Shown here in pieces: positions 27,546-36,757 of a DNA stretch of 64,000 nt. Numbering within the stretch: the first letter of the stretch is position 1; every line of letters starts with the position of its first letter. A program made the translations under genes and the position numbers. This DNA comes from Pedobacter frigiditerrae. Lineage in GTDB: Bacteria > Bacteroidota > Bacteroidia > Sphingobacteriales > Sphingobacteriaceae. The notes below the pieces were generated by a model. It made no database searches. It saw nothing but the letters and a program-made list of their open reading frames with translations, and had not been told where the DNA came from. The stretch covers positions 1-64,000 of the forward strand of contig NZ_SJSK01000001.1 in NCBI RefSeq assembly GCF_004331645.1. Direction: 5' to 3'.

Positions 27546-28016
27546 TTATTGTGCACCAATTAAATCTATTGTAAAATCTAAAACCGAATTTGCTGGTATT
27601 GATGAACTTGGTGATGTATTTCCATAAGCCATGGCCGAAGGTATAATTAATCGTATTCTTCCACCTTTTTGTATCAATGGAATACCAATTTGCCAGCCTT
27701 GTATTAAATTACCCAATGGAAAAGTAGCTGCTGCAGCTGATTTATCAAAAACGTTTCCATTCAATAATCTTCCTTCGTAGTTTACTGTAACATTTGTCGA
27801 GCTATTAATCACCGTATTTCCTGTACCTGGAGACAAAATTTGATAATAAAGGCCTGAGCTATGTTTTACAGCAACTATACTGTTTTTAGCTATGAAATCT
27901 ACAATTAACCCGTCGTCAATCTTTGCTTGTTTTTCTGCATCATATGAATCTTTTTTACAAGCGGAGAAAGCTCCAACAATTAAAAAAAGACCAATTATCA
28001 TTCTGGTTTTTAACAT
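27546..28016 (-). CDS. FKBP-type peptidyl-prolyl isomerase lipoprotein
   Basis: This 156-residue protein has a lipobox (GAFSAC, then KKDSYD) and one FKBP domain. Key blocks are VTVNYEGRLLNGNVFDKS, GNLIQGWQIGIPLIQKGGRI and IPSAMAYGN. It catalyses cis-trans isomerisation at proline, probably at the periplasmic face of a membrane. The two-domain paralogue follows after 7 bp, so they form an operon that looks like a tandem duplication. Confidence 0.9.
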   Translation of the reverse strand: MLKTRMIIGLFLIVGAFSACKKDSYDAEKQAKIDDGLIVDFIAKNSIVAVKHSSGLYYQILSPGTGNTVINSSTNVTVNYEGRLLNGNVFDKSAAAATFPLGNLIQGWQIGIPLIQKGGRIRLIIPSAMAYGNTSPSSSIPANSVLDFTIDLIGAQ

Positions 28017-28136
28017 AATTGCACAAAAATAAGCTTTTATTGCTGATGGCGCAATTTTTAACCAAATTTAACAATTTGAAAAAAGTGGAAGGGTAGGAAG
28101 ACGAAAGATTTAAGGTTTTATTATAATGCAAAAAAT

Positions 28137-28172
28137 GGTTTAGAGTTTAGCTAAATGCTCAAACTCTAAACC
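28137..28172 (-). terminator. Terminator of the fad operon
   Basis: A perfect 12-bp stem (28137-28148 with 28161-28172, GGTTTAGAGTTT) is followed on the minus strand by ATTTTTTG. It lies 22 bp past the fadE stop. Confidence 0.7.
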
Positions 28173-28194
28173 TCTACACCCTCAACATTCAACC

Positions 28195-29985
28195 TTAAAA
28201 AACATATTTGTTCGCTTCTATAATTTGCTGCGCCACATTCTGACGAGCTTGTTTTACATTAAATGGCTCCATTTTGGTAAACCTACGTAAACCAACCAAC
28301 ATCATTCTTTGCTCATCTCCTTCTGCAAATGCCCATAAAGCTTCTTTACCGGCTTTTTGCGTTCCATCAACTGCTTCTACAAAGTAGATTTTCATCATAT
28401 CTATCTGACCTTTGCAAGCTTCTTCGCCTTTTAATGAAACTAATTTCTCCGTTCTTAACATAGCTGATTCAGCGATATAAACATAACTTGCCATATCGGC
28501 AATGTTCATTAAAATCTCTTGCTCTTTAGATAAGCTCATCATCAGCTTTTGAACCGCAGCACCTGCTACCATCAAGGTGGCTTTCTTTAGGTTGGAGATA
28601 ATTTTTTTCTCTGCCGCAAACAAGGTTGTATCCTCTTCTCCAAAATCAGGAATAGACATCAGCTCTGCTGCCACAGCTGTTGCAGGTGTCATTAAATCTA
28701 GCTCACCTTTCATCGCACGTTTCAACATCATGTCAACTGTTAAAAGTCTATTGATTTCATTAGTACCTTCGAAAATTCGATTGATTCGGGCATCACGATA
28801 AGCTCTATCCATTGGCGCATCGGCGCTAAAACCCATACCGCCATAAATCTGAACACCTTCATCAGTAACATAATCTAATACTTCAGAACCCCAAACCTTT
28901 AAAATTGCGCATTCTACAGCAAATTGCTCGGTAGATTTCAGCTTTGCTTTACTTGCATCCATTCCGCCTGCAACCAATTCATCATAAGCATCATCAATAT
29001 TTTGTCCAGCTCTATAATTTGCAGATTCTACAGCATAAATCTTAGCCGCCATCTCGGCGATTTTAAATCTGATCGCACCATATTTAGAAATCGGCCTATC
29101 AAACTGAACACGCTCATTGGAATAATTTACAGCCTGGTTTAAGACTTCTCTACTACCACCAATTGCCGCTGCTGATAATTTTATACGACCAATATTTAAA
29201 ATGTTAACTGCTATTTTAAAACCATTTTCTCTATCAGAAAGCATATTCTCAACCGGTACGTGGCAATCATTAAAAAATACTTGACGAGTTGACGAACCTT
29301 TGATACCCATTTTATGTTCTTCTGGGTTCATGGTAATACCCCCAAAATCTTTTTCTACAATAAACGCAGTTAAGTTTTTATCGTCATCAATTTTTGCAAA
29401 AACAATAAAGATATCAGCAAAACCTCCATTGGTAATCCACATCTTTTGCCCGTTGATGACATAGTGTTTTCCATCTTGCGTTAACTTAGCTTTTGTTTTA
29501 CCAGAGTTGGCATCAGAGCCAGAATTTGGCTCAGTTAAACAGTAAGAAGCTTTCCATTCACCAGTCCCGAGTTTAGGAATATATTTAGCTTTTTGCGCTT
29601 CATTACCATAATAAAGGATGGGCAAAGTGCCAATTCCAGTATGTGCAGATAAAGCAACCGCAAAAGAATGACCAGCACCACAAACGTCAGCCACCAACAT
29701 TGAAGTGTTAAAGTTCTTACCAAAACCTCCGTATTCTTCAGGAATAGATACACCTAAAATGCCCAATTCTCCAGCTTTATCCATCAATGACGGCATTAAT
29801 CCTTCCTCTTGCGTATCAATCCTATCTAAAATTGGATTAATCTCTTGCACCAAAAAATCACGACAAGTCTGCGCAATCATTTGCTGCTCTTCATCAAATT
29901 CCTCAGGAATAAATACATCCTGGTAAGTGGTTTCAGTAATTAAGAACTCGCCACCTTTAATTGTTTTTTTGTCTGTAGTTTCCAT
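28195..29985 (-). CDS. fadE: Acyl-CoA dehydrogenase
   Basis: The ATG at 29985 (METTDKKTIKGGEFLI) gives 596 residues; the longer frame reads into word repeats. It is a FAD enzyme that oxidises acyl-CoA to trans-2-enoyl-CoA. Blocks seen are the substrate/FAD motif YCLTEPNSGSD, GQKMWITNGG, the arginine region RVQFDRPISKYGA, QIYGGMGFSAD, and RIFEGTNEINR with the likely catalytic Glu. The extra C-terminal about 170 residues match long FadE-type enzymes of the Bacillus fadNAE kind. It is the last gene of the operon. Confidence 0.93.
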   Translation of the reverse strand: METTDKKTIKGGEFLITETTYQDVFIPEEFDEEQQMIAQTCRDFLVQEINPILDRIDTQEEGLMPSLMDKAGELGILGVSIPEEYGGFGKNFNTSMLVADVCGAGHSFAVALSAHTGIGTLPILYYGNEAQKAKYIPKLGTGEWKASYCLTEPNSGSDANSGKTKAKLTQDGKHYVINGQKMWITNGGFADIFIVFAKIDDDKNLTAFIVEKDFGGITMNPEEHKMGIKGSSTRQVFFNDCHVPVENMLSDRENGFKIAVNILNIGRIKLSAAAIGGSREVLNQAVNYSNERVQFDRPISKYGAIRFKIAEMAAKIYAVESANYRAGQNIDDAYDELVAGGMDASKAKLKSTEQFAVECAILKVWGSEVLDYVTDEGVQIYGGMGFSADAPMDRAYRDARINRIFEGTNEINRLLTVDMMLKRAMKGELDLMTPATAVAAELMSIPDFGEEDTTLFAAEKKIISNLKKATLMVAGAAVQKLMMSLSKEQEILMNIADMASYVYIAESAMLRTEKLVSLKGEEACKGQIDMMKIYFVEAVDGTQKAGKEALWAFAEGDEQRMMLVGLRRFTKMEPFNVKQARQNVAQQIIEANKYVF

Positions 29986-29989
29986 TTTA

Positions 29990-30103
29990 GTATTGTGTAG
30001 TGAGTATTGCGTATTGCGACAATACTCCATTAATAATCCATTAAATAAATTGCTATAACCTATCGACTTTGTCTCAATACGCAATACGCAAATCTCATAT
30101 CTC
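29990..30103. repeat. Palindromic AATACGCAATACGC element in the fadE-fadA gap
   Basis: GAGTATTGCGTATTGCGAC (30002-30020) and GTCTCAATACGCAATACGC (30071-30089) are inverted copies with two mismatches. The word continues at both ends. Related words are at 684-703, 5392-5425, 31302-31320 and 31818-31851. Confidence 0.6.
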
Positions 30104-30104
30104 T

Positions 30105-31280
30105 TTAAAAAACCTCAAATATCCCAGCCGCACCCTGTCCAGTTCCCACACACATGGTTACCATTCCGTATTTTTTATTTTGTCTTTTTAATTCGTTAAA
30201 TATTTGGACAGATAATTTCGCTCCCGTACAGCCAAGTGGGTGACCCAAAGCTATTGCACCGCCATTAACATTGATTTTACTTTGGTCTAAACCTAATGTT
30301 CTGATGATTGCTAAAGACTGAGATGCAAAGGCTTCATTTAGCTCAATTAAGTCCATATCATCTTGTTTTAAACCTGCTTGTTTTAATGCTTTAGGAATGG
30401 CCTCAATTGGACCAATTCCCATGACACGTGGTGGCACACCTGCTACACCATAACTTACCAAACGAGCAATCGGCTCTGCACCTAATTCTTTCATTTTCTT
30501 TTCAGAAACCACTAAAACAAATGCTGCTCCATCTGATGTTTGTGAAGAGTTACCTGCTGTGATTACACCATTTGCAGCAAAAACTGGTTTTAACTTTGCC
30601 AAAGCTGCAACGGTTGTATCTGCCCTCGGACCCTCATCAGTATCTACTACGTAAGAGCGGGTTTGCTTTTTCATATTCGCATCTAAATAGTTTTCGTTTA
30701 CCGTAATTGGCAAAACACCAGCTTTTAAATGACCATTTTTAATTGCCTCAATAGCTTTTTGATGCGAATTAAAAGAGAACTCATCTTGATCTTCTCTATT
30801 CACATTGTATTCTTTAGCAACCGCTTCTGCCGTTAAACCCATTCCCCAGTACCAATCTGGATTAGTTTTTGCCACCTCTGGATTTGGCACTAATTTCCAT
30901 CCCCCAAATGGCATACCCGACATTACTTCCACACCACCAGCAACAATACAATCTGCCATACCAGCTTTAATTTTTGCTACTGCAGTTGCAATGGTATCTA
31001 ACCCTGATGCACAATAACGATTAATGGTTACGCCTGGAACTTTATCTGTATCCAAGCCCATCAGCGAAATCATACGGGCAATATTTAAGCCTTGCTCTGC
31101 CTCTGGAGTTGCATTACCTACAATTACATCGTCAATTTGCTCCTTATCCAAATTCGGAACCGAAGCCACCAATTCTCTAATTACATTTGCCGCCAATTCA
31201 TCAGCCCTTGTAAAACGAAATACACCTCGTGGTGCCTTGCCTACAGCTGTTCTAAGTCCTGCTATTATATATGCTTCCAT
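30105..31280 (-). CDS. fadA: Acetyl-CoA C-acyltransferase (3-ketoacyl-CoA thiolase)
   Basis: This 391-residue thiolase performs the last step of beta-oxidation. The nucleophile Cys90 lies in NRYCASGLD. His347 (GHPLGCTGA) and Cys377 (MCVGTGQG) complete the active site. Length and motifs are those of degradative thiolases. It lies between the S23-like gene and fadE in the fad operon and is separated from both neighbours by word repeats. Confidence 0.95.
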   Translation of the reverse strand: MEAYIIAGLRTAVGKAPRGVFRFTRADELAANVIRELVASVPNLDKEQIDDVIVGNATPEAEQGLNIARMISLMGLDTDKVPGVTINRYCASGLDTIATAVAKIKAGMADCIVAGGVEVMSGMPFGGWKLVPNPEVAKTNPDWYWGMGLTAEAVAKEYNVNREDQDEFSFNSHQKAIEAIKNGHLKAGVLPITVNENYLDANMKKQTRSYVVDTDEGPRADTTVAALAKLKPVFAANGVITAGNSSQTSDGAAFVLVVSEKKMKELGAEPIARLVSYGVAGVPPRVMGIGPIEAIPKALKQAGLKQDDMDLIELNEAFASQSLAIIRTLGLDQSKINVNGGAIALGHPLGCTGAKLSVQIFNELKRQNKKYGMVTMCVGTGQGAAGIFEVF

Positions 31281-31294
31281 TTATTTAGTATTGA

Positions 31295-31400
31295 GTAGAG
31301 CGTATTGCGTATTGAAACAATGAGCCTACTTGTTAATTTTATTAATGTTATGTAGAGCGTTTTGTGTATTGAGACAATGAGCCTACCTATTAATTTTTAC
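31295..31400. repeat. 57-bp tandem duplication with AATACGC words
   Basis: Copy 1 (31295-31351) and copy 2 (from 31352) both start GTAGAGCGT and contain ACAATGAGCCTAC then TTAATTTT. Over the first 46 bp they differ at about five positions. The pair lies between fadA and the S23-like gene. Confidence 0.65.
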
Positions 31401-31751
31401 TTATTTTAATGCTGCTTGAAGTTTATAATTCATTTTTTGGAGTTCATCTATATTATCTAATAGCTTTTCACAATCAACTTCATTTATAAATCCTAGCTTT
31501 TCAGCAATAATCATTTGAGTTTGTAACTCATAGGAAGAGCCATTTGCAATTCCCAAAAATTGTCTAAACTCTCCTTTAGTATTTCTTCCTGCTCCTTCAG
31601 ATATATTTGATGGGACAGAAACTGCGCATCTTCTTGTTTGAGACACAAGTCCAAAACGTTCATCTGAGGGGAACTTGGCAGAGATTTCATAAACTTTTAC
31701 AGCTAAATCAATCGCTTTTTGCCAAATTTTAAGTTCTTTAATATTGTGCAT
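31401..31751 (-). CDS. Four-helix-bundle protein (S23 / 23S rRNA intervening-sequence family)
   Basis: This 116-residue protein has the family pattern LKIWQKAIDLAVKVYEISAKFP near the start, then RFGLVSQTRRCAVSVPSNISEGAGR, and EFRQFLGIANGSSYELQTQ. Members form homopentameric helical bundles and occur inside 23S rRNA intervening sequences or as free-standing genes; their molecular role is unclear. Here it interrupts the fad operon between fadN and fadA. AATACGC words flank it in opposite orientation on its two sides (31302-31320 and 31818-31851). Confidence 0.9.
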   Translation of the reverse strand: MHNIKELKIWQKAIDLAVKVYEISAKFPSDERFGLVSQTRRCAVSVPSNISEGAGRNTKGEFRQFLGIANGSSYELQTQMIIAEKLGFINEVDCEKLLDNIDELQKMNYKLQAALK

Positions 31752-31817
31752 AATTTTAAATTTTCAGTTTTGCACAATAGGGATGTCCTTAACTTTATTA
31801 AACTATTTCCAACAAAC

Positions 31818-31851
31818 TTGTCTCAATACTCAAATCGCAATACGCAATACC
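31818..31851. repeat. TCTCAATACTCAAATCGCAATACGC word, right flank of the S23 gene
   Basis: This copy is inverted relative to the copies at 31302-31400 on the other side of the S23-like gene. Confidence 0.5.
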
Positions 31852-31855
31852 AATT

Positions 31856-34261
31856 TTAATTTCTCAAAGGTTTCCCTTTCGTTACAATGCTCTGTATTCT
31901 CTCTAAAGTTTTTCTTTCTCCACAAAGTGATAAAAAGGCTTCTCTTTCTAAATCCAACAGGTATTGTTCGGTAACTTCTGTTGGCGATGATAAATCTCCA
32001 CCACACATTACCCAGCCTAATTTCTCTGAGATTTTTTTATCGTGTTCTGAAATGTAGTTACCAGAATACATGGTATTTGCACCGGCATAAACAATTCCTA
32101 AGCCTTGTTTACCTAAAACCTTAATGTCTTTTCGCTGAACAGGCTTAGTATAACCTGCATCTGCCAGTTCAATTGCCTTCGCCTTAGCATCAGCAATTAA
32201 ACGGCTCCTGTTCATACTAATGGCGTATTTATCTTTTTGTAGATAACCCAATTCAAATGCCTCAACCGCAGAAGTAGAAACTTTAGCCATTCCTATAGTC
32301 AAGAAACGGTCTTTCATGGTGTTCTGCACAATTTGATCTGCTTTATATTCATCAGATGCACGTAAAGCAAACTCTTTACTTCCACCTCCACCCGGAATAA
32401 CACCTACGCCAAACTCAACCAACCCCATATAAGTTTCTGCATTTAATTGCACAAAATCTGCATGCAGACTAAATTCGCAACCACCACCTAAGGTCAGATT
32501 ATGAGGAGCAACAACAACGGGAATTGAGGAGTAACGAATGCGCATTGATGTATTCTGGAACAATCGAACAGCCATGTTTAACTCTTCCCACTCTTGCTCA
32601 ACTGCCATCATAAAAATCATGCCCACGTTAGCACCTGCCGAGAAATTAGCTCCATCATTGCCAATTACAACCCCACGATAATCCTTCTCTGCCATATCAA
32701 TTGCCTTATTAATGGCTGATAAGGTATCTCCACCAATGGTGTTCATTTTAGAGTGGAATTCTACATTTAAAATCCCATCACCTAAATCGATGATTGATGC
32801 CCCACTGTTTTTCCAAAGCACTTTATTGGCTCTTAAATTATCTAGGATAATAAACTCATCTGTACCTGGAATTGCCTTATAGCTTTTAGATGGGATGTCG
32901 TAATATTTTTTAACACCATCTTCAATTTTATAGAATGAACTGTGTCCGGCAGCCAACATTTCGCTTACCCAAGCTGCTGGTGTATGCCCGTATTGTTTCA
33001 TTCCATCCAATGAAGCCTGAATACCAACAGCATCCCAAACCTCAAACGGACCTAGATCCCAGCCAAAACCCGCACGCATTGCATCGTCAATGCGATACAA
33101 TTCATCAGAAATTTCTGGAATGCGGTCTGAAACATATTCGAACAAACCAAAGAAAGAAGCCCTGAATAATTCACCCGCTTTATCTTTACCAGTTGCAAAA
33201 ATTTTCATTCTATCCGCTACTTTTTCAATAGTTTTAGTTATTTCTAAAGTGGCAGATTTTACTTTTTGTTGGGGACGATATTCTAGCGTTTTTAAATCAA
33301 GCGCTAATATTTCTGTTTTGCCGTCAGGCGATTTTGTCTTTTTGTAGAAACCTTGTTTGGTTTTATCCCCCAACCAATTGTTAGCTTCCATTTTCTGAAC
33401 ATATGCTGGAAGTTTGAACAAATCATGTGCTTTATCATCCGGACAGTTATCATACAATCCTTTTGATACCTTAATCATGGTATCTAAACCCACCACATCT
33501 GTTGTACGGAAAGTTGCAGATTTTGGCCTACCTAAAGCCGGACCAGTAAATTTATCTACTTCCTCAACCGTTAAGTCCATTTTCTCTACCAAATGCAATA
33601 AAGACATGATAGAATAAACACCAACCCTATTGGCTATAAACGCAGGCGTATCCTTACATAAAACAGTGGTTTTACCTAAAAACTTATCGCCATAATGCAT
33701 TAAGAAATCTACCAGTTCTGGCTTGGTGTGTGGTGTTGGAATAATTTCTAACAGCCTTAAATAACGAGGCGGATTAAAAAAGTGTGTACCACAGAAGTTA
33801 GCTTTAAAATCATCGCTTCTACCTTCAGCCATCATGTGTATTGGGATGCCCGAAGTGTTAGAAGTTACCAAAGTACCTGGCTTGCGGAATTGCTCTACTT
33901 GCTCAAATACCTTTTGTTTAATACCTAAATTTTCAACTACAACCTCAATTATCCAGTCGTAATTGGCAATTTTAGCCATATCATCTTCAAAATTACCGGT
34001 GCTAATTCGCTTTAAAACGCTTTGGGAGTAAATGGGCGATGGGTTTGTTTTAACAGCAGTTTGCAAAGCTGTATTTACAATACGATTTTTAACCGTTGGA
34101 TGAGTTAAAGCCAATCCCTTTGCCTGCTCTTCGGCACTTAGTTCTTTTGGAGCAATATCTAAAAGCAAAACCTCTACACCAATGTTGGCAAAGTGGCAGG
34201 CAATACGAGAACCCATAATGCCCGAGCCTAATACAGCTACTTTATTTATTCTTTTCATCAT
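31856..34261 (-). CDS. fadN: 3-hydroxyacyl-CoA dehydrogenase / enoyl-CoA hydratase fusion
   Basis: This 801-residue bifunctional protein hydrates enoyl-CoA and oxidises the 3-hydroxyacyl-CoA. The dehydrogenase half comes first: NAD loop VAVLGSGIMGSRIA (about 8-21), CGTHFFNPPRYLRLLEIIPT and KDTPAFIANRVG. A second C-terminal dehydrogenase domain and a crotonase domain (about 495-690, FSAGANVG and LGGGCEFSLHAD) follow. This order and length match Bacillus FadN, and the neighbours fadA and fadE match fadNAE. It overlaps the upstream marR-type gene by 20 bp, implying translational coupling. Confidence 0.93.
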   Translation of the reverse strand: MMKRINKVAVLGSGIMGSRIACHFANIGVEVLLLDIAPKELSAEEQAKGLALTHPTVKNRIVNTALQTAVKTNPSPIYSQSVLKRISTGNFEDDMAKIANYDWIIEVVVENLGIKQKVFEQVEQFRKPGTLVTSNTSGIPIHMMAEGRSDDFKANFCGTHFFNPPRYLRLLEIIPTPHTKPELVDFLMHYGDKFLGKTTVLCKDTPAFIANRVGVYSIMSLLHLVEKMDLTVEEVDKFTGPALGRPKSATFRTTDVVGLDTMIKVSKGLYDNCPDDKAHDLFKLPAYVQKMEANNWLGDKTKQGFYKKTKSPDGKTEILALDLKTLEYRPQQKVKSATLEITKTIEKVADRMKIFATGKDKAGELFRASFFGLFEYVSDRIPEISDELYRIDDAMRAGFGWDLGPFEVWDAVGIQASLDGMKQYGHTPAAWVSEMLAAGHSSFYKIEDGVKKYYDIPSKSYKAIPGTDEFIILDNLRANKVLWKNSGASIIDLGDGILNVEFHSKMNTIGGDTLSAINKAIDMAEKDYRGVVIGNDGANFSAGANVGMIFMMAVEQEWEELNMAVRLFQNTSMRIRYSSIPVVVAPHNLTLGGGCEFSLHADFVQLNAETYMGLVEFGVGVIPGGGGSKEFALRASDEYKADQIVQNTMKDRFLTIGMAKVSTSAVEAFELGYLQKDKYAISMNRSRLIADAKAKAIELADAGYTKPVQRKDIKVLGKQGLGIVYAGANTMYSGNYISEHDKKISEKLGWVMCGGDLSSPTEVTEQYLLDLEREAFLSLCGERKTLERIQSIVTKGKPLRN

Positions 34262-34697
34262 TCTCTTTTATAGTTGCGTAAGCCAAGGTTAACTGGTTCA
34301 CTTTATCTAAGGTTGATATCAATTGTTCTTTTTCTTTCGGGCTTAGTTTATCGTTCAAATATTCATTGAAAGAAACCACAACATTTCTTGCCAATTTTCT
34401 TTTCTCTATACCAAATGGTGTTAGGAAGACCTTCACGGAACGTTTATCACCTGTAGAAGTTTCGCGGTAAATTAAGCCTAGCTCTTCCATATTGTTTAAC
34501 ATTCTGGATAAACTTGTAGCTTTAACACCAAGTAAAGCCGCCAGGGCCGAAACCGCTGTCCCTTCTGCTTCAATGTTAATGAGTACATATCCTATGGCTT
34601 GTGTAATTCCAAAGCCACCGGCAATTTGGTTATAGGTATTGGATACGTTTTGCCATACCACCTTTAAAAAATAATCTACTGTTTCTTTCTGCTTCAT
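34242..34697 (-). CDS. MarR-family transcriptional regulator of the fad operon
   Basis: This 151-residue winged-helix protein has GFGITQAIGYVLINIEAEGTAVSALAALL, shown here by region 29-57, then recognition helix region ATSLSRMLNNMEELGLIYRE and a wing with DKRSVKVFLT, all MarR-like. Its start overlaps nothing upstream, and its end overlaps fadN. It probably senses an acyl-CoA or fatty acid and represses its own operon; this is inferred from context. Confidence 0.9.
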   Translation of the reverse strand: MKQKETVDYFLKVVWQNVSNTYNQIAGGFGITQAIGYVLINIEAEGTAVSALAALLGVKATSLSRMLNNMEELGLIYRETSTGDKRSVKVFLTPFGIEKRKLARNVVVSFNEYLNDKLSPKEKEQLISTLDKVNQLTLAYATIKENDEKNK

Positions 34698-34788
34698 TAA
34701 TTACTATGCTTGCATAACAAATTTATAGAATTAGATTTTATGATGCAAGTAGAAAATGAAAATATTTTTTTAAGAAATTATTAGTTAT

Positions 34789-34925
34789 CCAGGGGCACTG
34801 CCTGTCCCAACTTTTCGGGAAAGCAATCTAATAATTGAATTCTTTAGAAGCGCAATTTTGAAGCACTGATCAATGTTTGTTCCTATCCCAAAGGGACTTC
34901 TTAGTAAAACGGAAAGAAGGGTTGC
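34789..34925. repeat. Degenerate repeat with CCTGTCCC..CGGGA words
   Basis: The 34698-35194 gap has no gene. This part carries GCACTGCCTGTCCCAAC with TTTTCGGGAAAGC, then CTGATCAATG and AAACGGAAAGAAGGGTTGC, related in layout to the CTGATTGAAG repeats at 588 and 45124. Confidence 0.4.
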
Positions 34926-34977
34926 ATTTGCCGAAAGTTGATGCGTTGTTTTACTAAACTATTCTATAAATAAATTT

Positions 34978-35072
34978 GTCACTCAGAGTGCAACAGCTTA
35001 TCTCGACTTCTTCGAGAAAGGATCTATTTAGAGGCAATATGCTCAAATAGATTCCTCCAAAGTCGGAATGAC
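34978..35072. repeat. REP-like GTCACTC...GGAATGAC inverted element
   Basis: It starts GTCACTCAGAGTG and ends CAAAGTCGGAATGAC. Inner arms GGATCTATTT (35020-35029) and AAATAGATTCC (35045-35055) pair, and a small TCTCGA/TCGAGA hairpin sits at 35001-35017. The ends match the dispersed GTCATTCCGACTTTGGAGG repeats of Bacteroidota. Confidence 0.7.
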
Positions 35073-35148
35073 AGATTCCCAACCTTAAAGTCCGAGCCAC
35101 AGGCTCGAACTAGCAATGAGCTATGGACCACAAGCTATCAAACAAAAA

Positions 35149-35174
35149 AAAGCGCCCCGATTAACGGAACGCTT
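35149..35174 (-). terminator. Terminator of the ompA-family gene
   Basis: On the minus strand AGCGTTCCG pairs with CGGGGCGCT, including two G-U pairs, around a 5-nt loop, followed by a T8 run. It is about 20 bp past the stop. Confidence 0.8.
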
Positions 35175-35194
35175 TCTATTAAGAATGAGTTCTA

Positions 35195-36517
35195 CTAGTA
35201 CAAAGTAAATTCTACTCTTCTATTTTGTTGGCGACCTGCAGGGGTAGCATTGGTAGCAATTGGTTGACTTTCGCCATATCCTGTTGCTTCAATTCTACTT
35301 GCATTAGCACCTTGAGATACTAAATAAGCTTTAACCGATTCTGCTCTGTCTTTAGATAAACGTAAGTTTAAAGCATCAGAACCTGTATTATCTGTATGAC
35401 CAGCTAATTTTAAGCTAAAGTTTTTCTCCATCAATAAAGCAGCAACTCTGTTTAAAGTAGCATAAGATTTTGAACGAATTGTTGCTTTACCTAAGTCGAA
35501 TTCTAAGTTAGAAATTGCATCAGCAACAACTTTACGATCAGCCTCAGTAACAATTACTCTTTCTGTTACTTGTGGCGCAGGCACTTTTAAAGGACAACCA
35601 GAACCGTCAACAACAGTACCTGCAGGAGTTCCAGCACATTTGTCTAATTTATCAGCAACACCATCACCATCACTATCTTTTAATAAGTCATTCATTTCTG
35701 AACGCAATTTTGCGTTTTCAGCTTTCTGTGCATCTAAATCAGACTTTAACGCATTTGCAGTATTCTTTGCAGCAAGAGCCTCATCATAAGTAGCAGCAGT
35801 AGGGCTATAGAAAGCCAATTGTTTTCCTTTACCCAAAGCAAACTCTAAACCAGCGTAACCATAGCTATACCTATCGTTACCACCTCTTGCATAACCATCA
35901 AATTTATCTCCGTCAACAAAATTCATTGTCCAACCTAAATCTAGGTTAATTGCATCAGACAAACGAAATTTTGCACCTGCACCAACTGGGATAATTAATA
36001 CATCATCCGTTGCATTTTTTACAGACACAGCGCCTGGGTTAGATACTGTGGTAGCAGTGTAGTTAGCAAAACCTCCACCTGCCGAAGCATATAATTGCGC
36101 ATTGTTTTGTTGTTTAAACATACTCCAGTTAACTAAATTTACTTGAGCACTTAAACTTGCAGAATAATTTAAATCTGTAGAATAAGAACTAAAAGGAGTT
36201 ACATTTAATCCACCGTCATTATATGGCTTTGAATTGTCGGCTCTAACTTCACCTCTTTGTCCATCAATTTTTAATGAGAATGCAGGTGTAATTTGTTTTT
36301 TAATGTAAAGACCATATCCAAAGTTGTAATGTGATTTAGTGAAATCATATTGACCACCTATCGGTGAAAATTGCGATAACACCCCACCGGTTAATCCGAT
36401 TGACCAAGTTCTAAATGGTTCTGAGGTAGTTGTTGTAGTTTCTTGTGCCATTGCAGAAGAACCAATAAATAAACCAGCTAAGGCAACTGGCAAACATTTT
36501 AAAAATTTCAGTTTCAT
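35195..36517 (-). CDS. OmpA-family outer-membrane protein with TSP3 linker
   Basis: This 440-residue protein has a signal peptide ending SSAMAQ. An N-terminal eight-strand-type barrel (about 30-235) is followed by a short coiled region and a calcium-binding thrombospondin-3-like loop (SDGDGVADKLDKC near 281-293). The C-terminal OmpA domain (about 325-440) shows LAGHTDNTGSDALNLRLS and GYGESQPIA, the peptidoglycan-binding signature. It tethers the outer membrane to the wall. The single gene has its own promoter and terminator and is probably highly expressed. Confidence 0.95.
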   Translation of the reverse strand: MKLKFLKCLPVALAGLFIGSSAMAQETTTTTSEPFRTWSIGLTGGVLSQFSPIGGQYDFTKSHYNFGYGLYIKKQITPAFSLKIDGQRGEVRADNSKPYNDGGLNVTPFSSYSTDLNYSASLSAQVNLVNWSMFKQQNNAQLYASAGGGFANYTATTVSNPGAVSVKNATDDVLIIPVGAGAKFRLSDAINLDLGWTMNFVDGDKFDGYARGGNDRYSYGYAGLEFALGKGKQLAFYSPTAATYDEALAAKNTANALKSDLDAQKAENAKLRSEMNDLLKDSDGDGVADKLDKCAGTPAGTVVDGSGCPLKVPAPQVTERVIVTEADRKVVADAISNLEFDLGKATIRSKSYATLNRVAALLMEKNFSLKLAGHTDNTGSDALNLRLSKDRAESVKAYLVSQGANASRIEATGYGESQPIATNATPAGRQQNRRVEFTLY

Positions 36518-36580
36518 AATATTGATTTTGTAAATAAGCGTTCTTGTTTATTTACAAGCCTTTAGGCAATACCCATACCA

Positions 36581-36597
36581 AAAACTGGCGTGCCAAA
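36581..36597 (-). promoter_or_regulatory. Sigma-54-like promoter of the ompA-family gene
   Basis: On the minus strand TTTGGCACG, four bases, then TTTT match the -24 (TGGCACG) core fully and the -12 (TTGC) only at TT. The element is about 65-80 bp before the ATG. No sigma-54 activator gene is in the window; the degenerate -12 box keeps this tentative. Confidence 0.35.
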
Positions 36598-36757
36598 ATA
36601 TTTCAGAGCCATACTTCACTAAATCACAGCAGGTTACAACTCATTTAATCATTTAAAAAATTGTTAAAAAATGTTAAATGCTGTGTGCTTTGCTATACAA
36701 AATCTCGCAAAAAGTGTTGGAGCGCAGTGAAACAACCAAATACCCTTTTTGTTTGAA

